A stretch of 64,000 nt of DNA from Palaemon carinicauda (taxonomy: Eukaryota > Arthropoda > Malacostraca > Decapoda > Palaemonidae), in assembly GCF_036898095.1 (NCBI RefSeq), contig NC_090730.1, positions 163,822,709-163,886,708 of the forward strand, read 5' to 3'. Positions within the stretch are counted from its first letter, which is position 1; each line of letters starts with the position of its first letter. Position numbers and translations under genes: made by a program. Below, piece by piece: positions 1 through 33,700 of the stretch. The notes beneath the pieces are model-generated. The model saw only the letters and a list, made by a program, of their open reading frames with translations. It was not told the origin of the DNA and did no database searches.

Positions 1-477
1 CACTAATTAAGGTAGGCTATTTGGGCAACTGCATAATACATGAACTCTCAAGGACCCTGGATTCCAAGCAGATAAGAACATATATATATGTGTCTAGTTG
101 ATAAAAAGATCTGTTTGTTCCTACACATATACAAACTTTTCATATTTTGAAATAGAGAACGTGTCTTCAGCATAAGTGGAACTACCGTGGAATTCCTTTA
201 CGAGGTAAATAACGACGGGGCCCCTCCACCTGTTGGGAGCATGTCTCTTTTAGTCTTCAGCCATAACGAGTATTGACATACACCAATGTCCCTGTATACG
301 AAGATTTTATGAATGAGTATTCAAAGATACGAATACCGTGTAAAGTAATTTTGTCCCATGCCTCGATTTGCACACCAAAAGTTCTAAGTTACGAATATCT
401 TGATCGATAATTTGTAACTAGAAGTATTATTAATTTTAGAATTATTATTGTATACGCATCGGAACAAATGACAAATT
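1..477. other. AT-rich non-coding stretch
   Basis: No exon, RNA gene or complete repeat could be supported here. It is probably intron of the MMS22L-like gene whose first visible exon is at 2290. Confidence 0.4.
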
Positions 478-690
478 TTAGAAGTAATTTGTATTTTTCC
501 TAGCTATATAAACTTCAACAACCCCTCTCAGTCTTAAGGCAAGGGTCATAAGTGATTTGTTACCGACATGGTTAACTCTCACCACCTATCATTAACTACA
601 GCGTTGATGAATTCAGCAGCTGTTCTAGCTCTGCTAAAGACATCTCCTATTTTAAAGGACTTCGGTTTGTATATCTAGGAAAAATATTTA
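478..690. repeat. Family D DIRS terminal block (relic)
   Basis: A stretch reading TTTGTATTTTTCCTAGCTAT near 490 is followed at 661-685 by its approximate inverse (GGTTTGTATATCTAGGAAAA), giving a palindromic block of about 210 bases. The same block recurs near 20535-20700 and 46250-46435. It resembles the paired outer end and internal complementary region at the right end of DIRS element 4, where the sequence is TTTGTATTTTTCCTAACCAT. No coding remnant is attached. I infer a stranded DIRS right end. Confidence 0.5.
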
Positions 691-1864
691 TTAATTTTGA
701 AATTTATTATATATCTAGTCCTTGAATTTTTAATCAAATATCATTTTGTCATGCTATCATTATTCCTATTTCATCAATATTTTCTTTTTCTCATGTGCAT
801 TTAGTCAAAGTAAATTTTAATTGTATCTATTATTATTATTCATGAACTTTTCACATAAGCTTTATCCTTTACAGGGTTAGATGTAAAAAGGCTTTGTTTC
901 CCCCTTTCTATCCTGTACCCCTTTTGCCTGAACTGTCCGGTTTAGGTCTTCACATGTCTCCTTCTAATTTCCTATTTGTGTCATGATTTTTAGACCAACT
1001 GTTCATCATCCTCTCTCATCACGTTTCCAAACCATCTCTGTCTCTAAGATCAGTACTTCAGTCCCCTACCTCTCTTGCATTTATGTTATAATCTTTTCAC
1101 TGTATACGTGCCGTGAATCTTGGCATTCTACTCTCATTCAATTTTAGGGTATCCATTATCTTTTTTATACCCACATTTCTGCTTTACATAATAGCAGCGG
1201 TCATATATACTAATCTTAAGTCTTTTCTCCTCTAGCTAATGTGACATTACTATGTACCAGTTGTCAACTCTGTTGATCTCTCTTCTATAGCTACTCTTCT
1301 TACTTCCTTCTCAACTCCTGCATCTCAGTTCATTGCAATCCTGAGGTGAGTAATGCTCTCCTTCCAAGGTGTGCTTATCTACCACAACAGGGTTCTCAAC
1401 TTCCCTCTCCTTCCCTTTTGCTCTTGTTTTACTTTCGAGACCTGTCCAATGAATTCATAATCCCTGATCTAAATATTGATTTCTGACACTGTTGTTCAGT
1501 TAGCTATTTGTGCTTGCTATATAAAATGTTTATTTCATAATTCTGATTATCTTTCCATTCCTATCTTTGTAGACTATACCATCCACCACTTACTACTAAG
1601 TATTCATTTGATTCTAATAATTTTGCGTTTTCCTTCACAAAGGCTCAATAAAACACAGAATTCTATAATTTTTATTTTTATTACCAAATTGTGGGATGAT
1701 CTTCCCAATCAAATAGTTGAATTTGGGAAACTTCAGAAGCTCAATCTTTGTCCAAATGCTTTATTGTTTAGCCTACCAAGCACACAGAACTACTGATTTA
1801 GGTAAATAGGTGAAATACAATAACTTGAAATTATTACATGTTCGTTGTATGTGCAGTGGGATCC

Positions 1865-1865
<1 letters not shown>
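691..1865. other. Non-coding stretch, no feature seen
   Basis: The sequence is AT- and CT-rich. A 106-codon open frame at 1476-1796 has no recognisable domain and no splice context. Probably intron. Confidence 0.4.
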
Positions 1866-1902
<37 letters not shown>

Positions 1903-2060
1903 TTGCTAAGCTACAACCCTAGTTGGAAAAGCAGGATGCTATAAGCCCAGTGGCTCCAACAGGGAAAATAAATTAGCTCAGTGAGGAAAGGAAAAAAGGA
2001 AAAGGAAATATTTTAAGAAGAGTAACAACAATAAATATCTCCTATATAAACTATAAAAAC
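1866..2060 (-). mobile_element. 3' end of a LINE with (AAT)n tail
   Basis: A (TTA)n tract at 1867-1901 joins a segment (AGCTACAACCCTAGTTGG, then CCAGTGGCTCCAACAGGG). Related segments recur at about 2630-2690 beside an RT fragment. Read on the - strand this is a retroposon 3' end followed by an (AAT)n tail. From memory the segment is a common decapod repeat. The family name is not determined. Confidence 0.5.
1867..1901. repeat. (TTA)n microsatellite
   Basis: About 11-12 copies of TTA. Probably the tail of the adjoining - strand retroposon. Confidence 0.85.
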
Positions 2061-2289
2061 TTTAATTGACAATCAAATTTATGTGGTTGTTTGTGTTTTT
2101 TTTTTACTAAATGGGCCAATGGGCTTGTAAGGTAAAGTTTTTCATATGGTCCCCTTTTACCAAAATTTTATACCACCAGTCATTCTACATGATTTTGTAA
2201 TATATCCTTTTAGTAAGTTGCTTCTAGAATCACAAACATCCATATTATAGATGAAAAAAATAATGTTTTATTTTTTTACTTATTTCCAG

Positions 2290-23687
<21,398 letters not shown>

Positions 23688-23720
23688 CCAGAAACATAGG
23701 TATGTATATTAATAGTTGTG

Positions 23721-23892
23721 TTTTTCAATATTAAACTTACCCGATAATCATGTAGCTGTCAACTCCGTTGCCCGACAGAATTCTATGGAGGGATACGCCA
23801 GCTATCACAATACTAGAAGGGGGTGTACTTACCAGCGCCACCTGTGGCCAGGTACTATAGTACTTCTTGTTGACACCTCCTCAATTTTTCCT
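23721..23892 (+). repeat. Left inverted terminal repeat, element 2
   Basis: Begins TTTTTCAATATTAAACTTAC. It is the inverse of 30256 onward (shared GGTGTACTTACCAGCGCCAC). Its outermost 20 bases match those of element 1 but for one base. Confidence 0.88.
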
Positions 23893-24103
23893 CTGTCGTG
23901 CTTCCGGCAAGACGTTCTGGGATACGCTTATGATCTTCGAGTATTTTCACGGCTAATTGGTGAAGTATTCTCTCAGATTTCGGCTGTCGCTTTACTGGAA
24001 ACCTTCTTATATTAGCTAGATAGCTTTTATATAGTCCTGATTAACGGTTAACGATCTTTTGCTTGATTTTGGAACCCCCCTTGGCTAACTCTTTGGATTC
24101 AAG

Positions 24104-26777
24104 ATGTCTGACATTTCGCAAGCCCCCTCCCATAGACGATGTAGGTCTTGTAATAGGCGTATTCCGAAGGCCTCGGTAGATCCTCACACCGCTTGTTCTG
24201 ACTGTAGGGACAGGCCCTGTCAGTTAGAAAATCGATGTGAGGAATGCGCCGGACTTTCGGAACTTGAATTTGTCCGTCTTTTGAAATATTCAACTAAGTT
24301 AGAGAGAGGTAGAGTTAGGAGGAGTTCTTCTCACTCTTCACTTTTTTCCTCACCTCATGATCCCCTACCTTTTCCTACCCCTGTAGTGGCTACCCCCGAA
24401 CCTACTATTTGCCCTCCGCCTGATATGTCTGTTGTTTTGCGTGCTATTCAGGCCTTAGGCGATAAAGTAGAGTCAGTGGTAAGTGATCATAAGTCTCTTA
24501 TGGCCGAAGTCAAGGAACTTAAGGTCAAGAGTGCAGTGGGTGGAATTAGTGCCAGTGCTGTGACGAGTGCTAGTGTCAGTGCAGTGCCAAGTGCTAGTGT
24601 CAGTGTCAGTGTGGTGCGTGAGGATACTTCTGTGCGAGCCAGTCGTCCTCCCAGTCCGGGACCTCTTGCAAGCTCCCAAGCCCAGGGGAGAAGCAATGTC
24701 GAAGGGCATAAGGGTTCGGCGCACAGAAGTATCCTCGGTGGTTGCGGGCGTGTCTTCCAAAGACCGTCACTCCCACCTGCAGACGATTGAGCCCGTCTTT
24801 TTCTCGTCCGCTGATCAACTGTCAGGGAAGAAACGTTGGACTCAGGTCTCGAGACCACTTAAACGCAGAGTCCAGTCCGCGAGTGCTCAGCCAGGCTGCA
24901 GTCATTGGCTCAGCTCTGACTCGCCGCAGTCATCAGTCGACTGCACTCCGCCCAAGAGGAGTAAGGTTCTGCCACAACAGAGCTCGACTGTTAAGGCTTT
25001 ACCTCAGCCTACTGTAGTTTCTGCCGACCCCAAGTGGACTCTACTACAGTCCATGCAAGCACAGCTTTCGGACTTGATGCGTGAGTGTCGGGCTGAGAGT
25101 GTTGCGCCTCCGCCTCCGCCTGCACTCCCTCCGCCTGCGCTCGCTCCGCCTGCGCTCGCTCCGCCTGATCGCAGTACCACCTGCCAGGCGTACGATGTTG
25201 AGCCACGTTCTGAGTTTGCTGTTCCCAGTGGTGTTCAGCCTCCGCCTTTCTTAAGGCAACCTTTACAATGGGATCAGGAGGATTATACCTCTCTTCCTCC
25301 GCCTCCACTTGCTGCTCCACCAGTGATGCAACACTCGGTTGAGGTACAACAACCTCTCCCGTCCATGAGTCAGTCTCCTCAGCTCTCGCTGCAGCGAGCT
25401 CAACCCTCCACAAGGCAAGCACCACAACACCTTAGCCTTGCGCCTCAGGAGCCTCAGCTTGCGAGACATTTACCTTGTTCTGCGCAGCCTCTACCTCATC
25501 GCGCTCCGCTCACACCACAGGAACAGGAACTTGCTACTCCGCTTCCGCCAACCGCTCAGCAAGCGCAACCCTTGGGTTCAACCACTCATGCTAGGAGTCA
25601 GCCTCCTCCACCCATGCGCCTTCCTTCTGCTTCGTCTTTTGTTCAGCCTTTGCAGTCTGAGCCTCAGGTTTTCCCTCAACAGATACTTGAAGAGGAAACC
25701 ACTAATATTGTTCCTACTCGTTCTGACTCTGCTGTTCAGCATTCTTGTCCGATCTCTTCGCTACACTCTGGTGATGAGGCTTCTGATGATGAGGCGGCAC
25801 ACCTGGATCCCTCGTCAGACGTGGATGAATCCAAGCCTTCTCCACAGTCTATTGACTTTCGTAAGGTCTTGGCTCTGCTTAGGGAGGTTTACCCAGACCA
25901 CTTTGTCTCTGCTATTCCCCGCTCTCCGCCATCTGAGTTTTCGCTGGGCATACAGCAAGCTAAGTCCACCTATACTAAGCTAGTCCTAGCAAGGTCCTCT
26001 AAGAGAGCGTTAAGGATCTTAGGGGAGTGGCTGCAGACTAAGCAACACCTTGGCAAAACTTCTTTCATGTTTCCTCCGACTAAGCTCACTTCGAAAGCGA
26101 GCGTTTGGTATGCCACAGGAGAAGCACCAGGCTTGGGAGTACCTGCCTCTGCCCAGGCTGACTTCTCAAGTCTGGTAGACTCGCCTCGGAGAACTGCAAT
26201 GAGGCGCTCTAAGGTTTGCTGGACCTTCTCAGACCTTGATCACTTCCTGAAGGGAGTATTTAGAGCATTTGAGATGTTCAACTTTCTAGACTGGTGCCTG
26301 GGGGCCCTCAGCAAGAAGACCTCCCCTGCGGACAAGGATTCTGCCATGCTATTAATGTCCTGCATGGATAAGGCCATTAGGGATGGATCTGGTGAGCTTG
26401 CGTTGATGTTTGTATCAGGGGTTCTGAAGAAAAGGGAACAGCTGTGTACCTTCCTTTCCTCCAGCATTACACCTTGTCAAAGGTCACAACTCCTTTTTGC
26501 TCCGCTCTCGAAGTTCCTCTTCCCCGAAGAGCTGGTTAAGGACTTGTCTGCTGCCCTGATACAAAAGGACACACACGATCTTGTAGCCTCATCGGCTCGT
26601 AAGTCTAAGGTTGCTACCTCAGTCCCCAGGACTTATCGCTCCCCAGTGGCTGATACCCCTGCTACGAGGTTCATACCACCCTTTCGTGGTAGAGCCCCCA
26701 GCCGAGGAAGCTCCCGTCCAGACTCTTCCAGGAGCAAGTCTAGGAAAGGCTCCAAGACCTCTAAAGGAAAAAACTGA
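24104..26777 (+). pseudogene. DIRS gag-like gene, element 2, frameshifted
   Basis: ATG at 24104 (MSDISQAPSHRRCRSCN). The Cys/His cluster is C13, C16, H28, C31, C34, C39, C45, C48. The frame closes at 24790. Homology to element 1 continues in another frame from about 24730 (VRRTEVSSVVAG) to TGA at 26775-26777. Alignment by eye across the joint shows a net loss of about 14 bases. The linker is richer in Pro/Gln/Ala than in element 1. The C-terminal domain (LVLARSSKRALRILGEWLQT onward) and basic tail are well conserved. Confidence 0.85.
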
Positions 26778-28826
26778 CTCTCCGCATCTCCAGACAGCAG
26801 TAGGAGCCAGACTCAAGATCTTCTGGCAAGCCTGGGAAAAGAGAGGTGCAGACGCCCAGTCTGTCAGTTGGCTGAGGGACGGTTACAGGATTCCATTCTG
26901 CCTCAAACCACATCTCCCATCAACCTCTCTCCCAACTACAAAGAAGAGGACAAGAGGCTAGCATTGCACCAGGAGGTGTCGCTACTTGTGCAGAAGAAGG
27001 CAGTGGTTATAGTCCGGGACCATCAATCCCCGGGCTTCTACAACCGTCTCTTTCTAGTGGCCAAGAAGACAGGAGGTTGGAGACCGGTGCTGGACGTCAG
27101 CGCGCTCAACGCGTATGTCACCAAGCAGACGTTCACGATGGAGACGACGAAGTCGGTCCTAGCAGCGGTCAGGCAGGAGGACTGGATGGTCTCGTTGGAC
27201 TTGAAAGATGCCTACTTTCACGTTCCTATTCATCCAGACTCCCAACCTTTCCTGAGATTCGTTTTTGGAAAGGTTGTCTACCAATTCCAAGCCCTGTGTT
27301 TTGGCCTAAGCACAGCTCCTATGGTGTTCACTCATCTGATGAGGAATATAGCAAAATTCCTCCACTTATCGGACATCAGAGCCTCCCTCTACTTAGACGA
27401 CTGGCTGTTGAGAGCCTCCACGAGTCGTCGCTGTCTGGAGAGTCTCAACTGGACTTTGGACTTAATCAGAGAACTGGGTCTGTTAGTCAACATAGAAAAG
27501 TCTCAGCTCATTCCCTCCCAATCCATTGTGTACCTGGGAATGGAGATTCGGAGTCAGGATTTTCGGGCTTTTCCATCGGCCCCCAGGATAAGCCAAGCCC
27601 TAGAGTGCATCATGAGCATGCTGAAGAGGAGCAGTTGCTCGGTGAGACAGTGGATGAGTCTCACAGGGACCCTTTCATCACTGGCCCTGTTCGTCGAGCT
27701 AGGGAGACTCCACCTCCGCCCTCTTCAATTCCATCTTGCAGCTCATTGGGACAAGGGTTCGACTCTCGAAGCAGTCTCTATCCCAATCACCCAAGAGATG
27801 AAGACCACTCTCCTGTGGTGGAAGAACAATCTCCTTCTCAGGGAGGGCCTATCGTTGGCTATTCAGACCCCCAATCTTCATCTCTTCTCAGATGCATCGG
27901 ACTCGGGCTGGGGTGCGACCTTGAACGGACGGGAATGCTCGGGAACGTGGAACGAGGAACAGGGAATGCTCCACATCAACTGCAAGGAGCTACTAGCAGT
28001 TCATTTAGCCCTGCTGAACTTCAAGTCCCTCCTGCTAGGCAAAGTGGTGGAGGTGAACTCAGACAACACCACAGCCTTGGCTTACATCTCCAAGCAAGGA
28101 GGGACCCATTCGAGGAGCCTATACGAGATCGCAAGGGACCTCCTCATTTGGTCAAGAGGTCTAAACCTCACTCTGGTCACGAGGTTCATTCAGGGCAATA
28201 TGAACGTCTCAGCAGATCGCCTAAGCAGAAGGAATCAGGTCATTCCCACGGAATGGACCCTCCACAAGAGTGTGTGCAACAGACTTTGGACCTTGTGGGG
28301 TCAACCTACCATAGATCTGTTTGCCACCTCCATAACCAAGAGACTTCCGCTGTACTGTTCCCCTGTTCCAGACCCTGCAGCAGTTCATGTGGATGCTTTT
28401 CTACTGAACTGGTCCCATCTCGACCTTTACGCATTCCCACCGTTCAAGATAATAAACAAAGTTCTGCAGAAATTCATCTCGCACGAAGGGACACGGCTGA
28501 CGCTGGTTGCTCCCCTTTGGCCTGCAAGAGAATGGTTCACAGAGGTACTTCAATGGCTAGTCGACATCCCCAGGACTCTACCTCTAAGAGTGGACCTTCT
28601 ACGTCAACCTCACGTAGACAGGTTGCACCCAAACCTCCACGCTCTTCGGCTGACTGCCTTCAGACTGTCGAAAGATTCGCTAGAGCTAGAGGCTTTTCGA
28701 AGGAAGCAGCCAGTGCGATTGCCAGAGCAAGAAGGGTTTCCACTCGTAGAGTCTACCAATCTAAGTGGGAAGTCTTCCGGAGCTGGTGTAGAGCCAATTC
28801 AATATCCTCTACCAATACCTCTGTGA
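26611..28826 (+). pseudogene. DIRS RT-RNase H, element 2, frameshifted
   Basis: The N-terminal part (VVEPPAEEAP, HLQTAVGARLKIFWQAWEKR) is in one frame to about 26920. From there homology continues in a second frame (INLSPNYKEEDKRLALHQEV) to 28826. Comparison with element 1 suggests a net 10-base deletion at about 26910-26925. Downstream all motifs are present: SLDLKDAYF, FGLSTAP, YLDDWLL, LFSDAS, NCKELLAV, NSDNTTA and SADRLSR. Confidence 0.88.
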
Positions 28827-29723
28827 CCCAAATAGCTGACTTCCTTCTACATCTTAGGAATGAGAGATCCCTTTCAGCCCCTACGATTAAAGGGTATAGG
28901 AGTATGTTGGCTTCAGTTCTCCGCCACAGAGGTTTGGACCTTTCTTCCAACAAGGACCTTAAAGACATCCTTAAGTCTTTTGAGACGTCTAAAGAGCGTC
29001 GTCTATCCACTCCAGGCTGGAACCTAGACGTAGTCTTAAGGTTCCTTATGTCACCTAGGTTCGAACCTCTCCAGTCAGCTTCCTTCAAGGACCTTACCCT
29101 CAAGACTCTTTTTCTCGTCTGCCTTGCAACAGCTAAGAGAGTCAGTGAGGTTCATGCCTTCAGCAAGAACATTGGTTTCACAACCGAATCTGCAACATGT
29201 TGTTTTCAGCTCGGATTCCTAGCAAAGAACGAACTTCCTTCACGTCCTTGGCCTAGATCGTTTGAAATACCTAGCCTCTCCAACATGGTAGGTAACGAAC
29301 TAGAGAGAGTTCTTTGCCCTGTCAGAGCTCTCAAGTATTATCTTAAGAGGTCTAAACCTATTCGAGGACAGTCAGAAGCCTTATGGTGCCATCAAGAAAC
29401 CTTCGAGGCCCATGTCCAAGAACGGGGTTTCGTATTATATAAGGCTTCTGATTAGAGAAGCCCATTCTCACTTAAAGGAGGAAGACCTTGCATTGCTGAA
29501 GGTAAGGACCCACGAAGTAAGAGCCGTAGCTACTTCGATGGCCTTTAATAAAAACCGTTCTCTGCAGAGCATAATGGATGCAACCTATTGGAGGAGCAAG
29601 TCAGTGTTTGCATCATTTTATCTTAAAGATGTCCAGTCTCTTTACGAGAACTGCTACACCCTGGGACCATTCGTAGCAGCGAGTGCAGTAGTAGGTGAGG
29701 GCTCAGCCACTACATTCCCTTAA
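28532..29723 (+). pseudogene. DIRS tyrosine recombinase, element 2, frameshifted
   Basis: Starts MVHRGTSMA as in element 1. First Arg is in ATAKRVSEVHAF. At about 29388-29395 (TTATGGTGCCATCAAGAAAC) two bases are missing relative to element 1 and the frame closes at 29455. The HxxR (RTHEVRAVATS) and Tyr (VFASFYLKDVQ) motifs continue in the next frame to 29723. The alternate frame upstream of the start is open back to about 27077 across RT-RNase H, as in element 1. Confidence 0.9.
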
Positions 29724-30121
29724 TCCCATAACCTTTTTTAACCTTTCTCTTGAATGCTTTTATTGTTGTTTTTATGGTTGTTACGGTAGGCTAAGAAGCC
29801 TTCCGCATCCTTTTGATTTGGCGGGTGGTCTATTCATTCTTGAGAAGCGCCTGGGTTAGAGGTTTTGTAGAGGTCCTTTAGTAGGGGTTGCAACCCTATA
29901 TACTTTAGCACCTTTGGGTTGATTCAGCCTCCAAGAGGAACGCTGCGCTCAGTAAGGAAGACGAACTTAAAAAAGAGGCAGAGTAACGGTTCAATTCGAC
30001 TTCCTTACCAGGTACTTATTATTTCATTGTTATTTGAGATAACTGTTATATGAAATATGGGATACTTAGCTATCCTTTAATCTTGTACACTGGTTTTCAC
30101 CCACCCCCCTGGGTGTGAATC

Positions 30122-30211
30122 AGCTACATGATTATCGGGTAAGTTTAATATTGAAAAATGTTATTTTTATTAGTAAAATAAATTTTTGAATATACTTACC
30201 CGATAATCATG
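30122..30211 (+). repeat. Internal complementary region, element 2
   Basis: CATGATTATCGGGTAAGTTT to ATATTGAAAAA is the inverse of the left outer end. TGTTATTTTTATTAGTAAAA to CCCGATAATCATG is the inverse of the right outer end. Confidence 0.9.
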
Positions 30212-30255
30212 ATTTAATCGACCCTCCCTTCCTCCCCATAGAGAACCAGTGGACC

Positions 30256-30453
30256 GAGGAAAAATTGAGGAGGTGTCAACAAGAAGTACTATAGTACCTG
30301 GCCACAGGTGGCGCTGGTAAGTACACCCCCTTCTAGTATTGTGATAGCTGGCGTATCCCTCCATAGAATTCTGTCGGGCAACGGAGTTGACAGCTACATG
30401 ATTGTCGGGTAAGTATATTCAAAAATTTATTTTACTAATAAAAATAACATTTT
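30256..30453 (+). repeat. Right inverted terminal repeat, element 2
   Basis: Inverse of 23721-23892 apart from the outer end (AAATTTATTTTACTAATAAA, then AATAACA). Confidence 0.88.
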
Positions 30454-30945
30454 GCAATGTTTGTCAAGCATATAGTTCTATGATACACTGAATCATTAGC
30501 TATAAATTATATTACATATTGCTAACAAAAGTAGAATTCTTTTATTCTTACGCCAGTACAAACTTCCGAGTCATTTATACAGTAAAAGTTTACTCCTAGG
30601 TCTATTCTCTATGACCAGAAAGAAGGAAAAGGTGCCTAACTGGCTACTATATCAATAGAGATTTTCTAATTACCAGGTTAGTTTGTGTGAATTGGTCATT
30701 AGGGCTTCATGAAAGAGATAAGCATTTTGTGACTTCATATAAGAAGTAAATTGAGAAACAATTTTTTAAGCAAAAGTTATGTAGAATACTTTTAAGGGCA
30801 TAAGAAAAGGAGTATATGTGAACTTTGACTTAGAACTTGGTTTAAGGTCTTTATGGATACTTGCCTTCACTATCCTAATTGATAGGACAGTTAAAGTAAG
30901 TAATATATCTCAACTCTACTTATTGTTAGGACATTTAAAGTAAGT
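30454..30945. other. Non-coding stretch between elements 2 and 3
   Basis: AT-rich; nothing recognised. Probably part of the proposed 3' UTR intron. Confidence 0.4.
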
Positions 30946-31308
30946 TTGTTCCAACACAGAGACTTACCTCGAAACTCTTTCTTAGGAGTTACCTGGAACC
31001 TCCTCTCAAACGACCAGAGTTTTGTGTAGTTTACCCTACTCCCATTTTCTATAGTGGGGGAAAACGTGCCCTGAGGGCAAACCAAGGTAGGCCACATGTT
31101 TCCCAGGTCGCAGCTCTTCAGTAAGTTTTCTGGTCGCGTCATGTTATCCCACGCCGCTCCTTTGTTCTCAGTGCGACCCTTTGTGTTTCATCGCCACGTG
31201 GTTACCACATGGTCTTTAGTGCCTTACCCGCGCGATTAGTGCTTTGCAGTGTGCTTTCACTTTCTTTCCTTTTGTGCTTGTGTCTAGCGGTCTTTGGGAT
31301 TGTGTGCA

Positions 31309-33700
31309 ATGGAGCATGCTCGCCGTTGTCCTGGGCCTAGAGCCGGGAAATCGTGTGGGGCTTTTTTGTCTAAGCCCGAGGTTGATCCTCATTCGTTGTA
31401 CTCCTCGTGTAGAGGTAAAGTGTGTTCGCCTTTGGACACGTATCCGGAATGTGCTAGCTGGAGTGAGGTCAAATTTGGGACCAAGAAGAAGAAGGCTACG
31501 AAGCGGTCTCCCAGGAAAACCAGTTTGTCCTCCCTTGCGACTTCTGCAGGTGAGGGATCAGGTAGAGTTCCTTCTTCTTCCCCTACCCAGAGTAGGGGAC
31601 GAGGTAAGTCTGTGAAAGGGAAAAAGTTGGTGCCTCTTTCCCAGGGGAATGATGTTGCAGGCGTTTCTTTCATGGCAAATCAGGCGTCTGTAAGTTTGGG
31701 TAGTGGGGGTCTGAGGGACGTTGCTCTCGTGCAAGGGGAGCGCGTCTCGGAGGAGGACCCCATGTGGAATAATAATGTCCCATTTTCTTCGCCAGATTCT
31801 TGGGTTGATGTCTCAGGCGCTTCGGCTGCGGAAGGTGCCGTCGATAGAGAAGATCCGCTCGCATGGGGTGTGCCAAGGACTCCGTTAAGGTCTCCGTTGG
31901 ATATGGAGGAGGGCTTGAGCGAGTCCTTCCCTTTCATAGATCGTCCGTCGTCTTAGATGCCGCCTACTTCAGCAGTTCCGGACAAATTTTTACAACCTTC
32001 TACGTCTGGAGTGCAACGTGGGTCCAAGAAGCCTCCATCCTCTACGAAGTCGAGGTTCCCGTGTAAGTCAGACTCGTCAGTGGAAGATTCATCGTGCTCG
32101 TCGGGTGAGGCACGACGTAGGAGACGTAGGAGGAAAGAACGGTCCATGAGGAGGAGGTCCCCTTCTAGGTCACCCACAGGATCAGGAGATAGGAGAGGAA
32201 GCTCTCGTTTTCCTCCGAGGAAGAGCAGGAGAGCTAGTTCTCCCCAAGGAACATGGGTCTTCGTACCCGACAATAAGCTGAGGGACCTTACGAAGACCTC
32301 AAGCTCTATAGCCAAGCGGGCAGGAGACAGTCCTCCAAGAAGGGCTTCCAGTAGCCTCGCCATGGCGTCAACCGATGACCGGAGGACTTCGTCTTGTAGG
32401 CATAAGTCCCGACCTAGAGACACTCAATCCGCCCAGCGGAGGGAGTCGTCTCCTAGGACGGGCAGCCTCGACGGGTCTCCCCATCGAAATGAGAGACGAG
32501 TGCGGGCTCCTCCGTCGAACAATTTCACGAAGGAGCCCGTCCCTTCGTCGAGGGCTTTTAAGAGGACGGAGGCTTCTGTCGACAAGGATAAGAAGGGGCG
32601 AGGGTCCCGTCCAAGCAGAGGTGCCTGTGATCATTCCTCCCCCCAGCGTAGGACAGAGGAAGCGGACGATGAGGCTGCGCTTCCGACGGAGGTCTCCGCG
32701 TATAGGAGGGTGATCTCCTTAATTAGGAGCTACAATAGTTTGGTAGACCCTATACCGCAAGAAGAGGAGGATTGGACCTCCGGATTGAACAAGTTTTTGG
32801 GAGCACCTGTACAAAAGAAGTCTTCTTTAGCCCTTCCGGAGGCCAGCGACGTTAGAGTAGGCCAAGCCCATATCGACAAAGTTATAGCCCGCAATGGAGA
32901 CTCTGTTAAAGGCTATAATGCGGCTAAACTCATGCAGGGACTTAAGTCCCAAAGCAAGTACTATGCCTTGGAAGGAAGGCCTCATGGTGCAAGCAAGATG
33001 GAGGATGTTCTGGACATCTTATGCCAGGGCTTCTCAGACGAAAGGGCTTCATCGGCGCCCACCTACTTCTCTCAGTCCGAGTCCGTGATGATGGAGGAGA
33101 TGTCGAAGGATCTGGTTAACGTCGCTTCGTGGTTGGATTGGTGGGCCATCACCTTAGTGGGCACTCAGATTCCGACAGACTCGTTGGAGCCTGCCAAACG
33201 AGAGGCGTTGAACGAGTTGCTGGGATCAGGAAGTCGTGCCCTTAAATTTCTGACGTTCCAGGCCTTGGCTCTATCCGCGAACTGGGTACTGAGGCGAAGA
33301 GATTCAATGTTTAAGAACCTTCCAGTGAAAGTCCCCGACAGGGAGGTTAGAGCTCTGCGAAACATCTCGGTATGGGACGAACAACTTATCCCCACAAAGA
33401 AGGCAGAAGAGCTAGCGGAGAAGATGACCAAAAAGAGGGAACTCGTCGTGCCCAAGCCACATTCGGCGAGACGTCCCGTATTTAGGAGACCTGTTGCAGA
33501 AGCTCCTACGACTTCTCGGTCTGCCCCAGCGCAAGGAAGGCGCGAACCTTCCTCAGGACATTGGTCCCAGTCGGTGAATCCCTCCAAAAGGGGAGCTACT
33601 TCAACGCCGCCCACTTACAGGAGTGCTTACTTGTCCTCCAGAAGAAGCCGTTCAGGCCGCTCATCTCGTAGGAGGTACTGTGAGAGGCCCCCCTCCCCTG
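31309..33700 (+). pseudogene. DIRS gag-like gene, element 3
   Basis: ATG at 31309 (MEHARRCPGPRAGKSC). One in-frame TAG at 31954-31956 is directly followed by ATG; past it the frame is open to 34974, well beneath the RT gene. The DPHS-centred Cys/His cluster has Tyr at two positions that are Cys elsewhere (LYSSC, DTYPEC). Middle: Arg/Ser-rich (RRRRRRKERSMRRRSPSRSP). C-terminal domain (ASWLDWWAITLV, FLTFQALALSANWVLRRRDS) is homologous to element 4 gag. There is no stop between gag and the alternate frame, unlike element 1. Confidence 0.8.

Larger units (their letters stand above)
23721..30453 (+). mobile_element. DIRS element 2 (family A), frame-broken
   Basis: Same layout as element 1: left repeat (23721-23892), gag, RT-RNase H, recombinase, internal complementary region (30122-30211) and right repeat (30256-30453). 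The two inverted repeats appear identical over about 130 bases, suggesting a young copy. Yet gag, RT and recombinase each carry a frameshift relative to element 1 (about -14, -10 and -2 bases). It starts 21 bases after the GTATGT donor that follows the MMS22L-like stop codon. Confidence 0.92.

Noticed and set aside
1476..1796. 106-codon + strand frame upstream of exon a
   Set aside because: No splice sites fitting the gene, no recognisable motif, and AT-rich composition giving I/L/F/Y-rich peptide.
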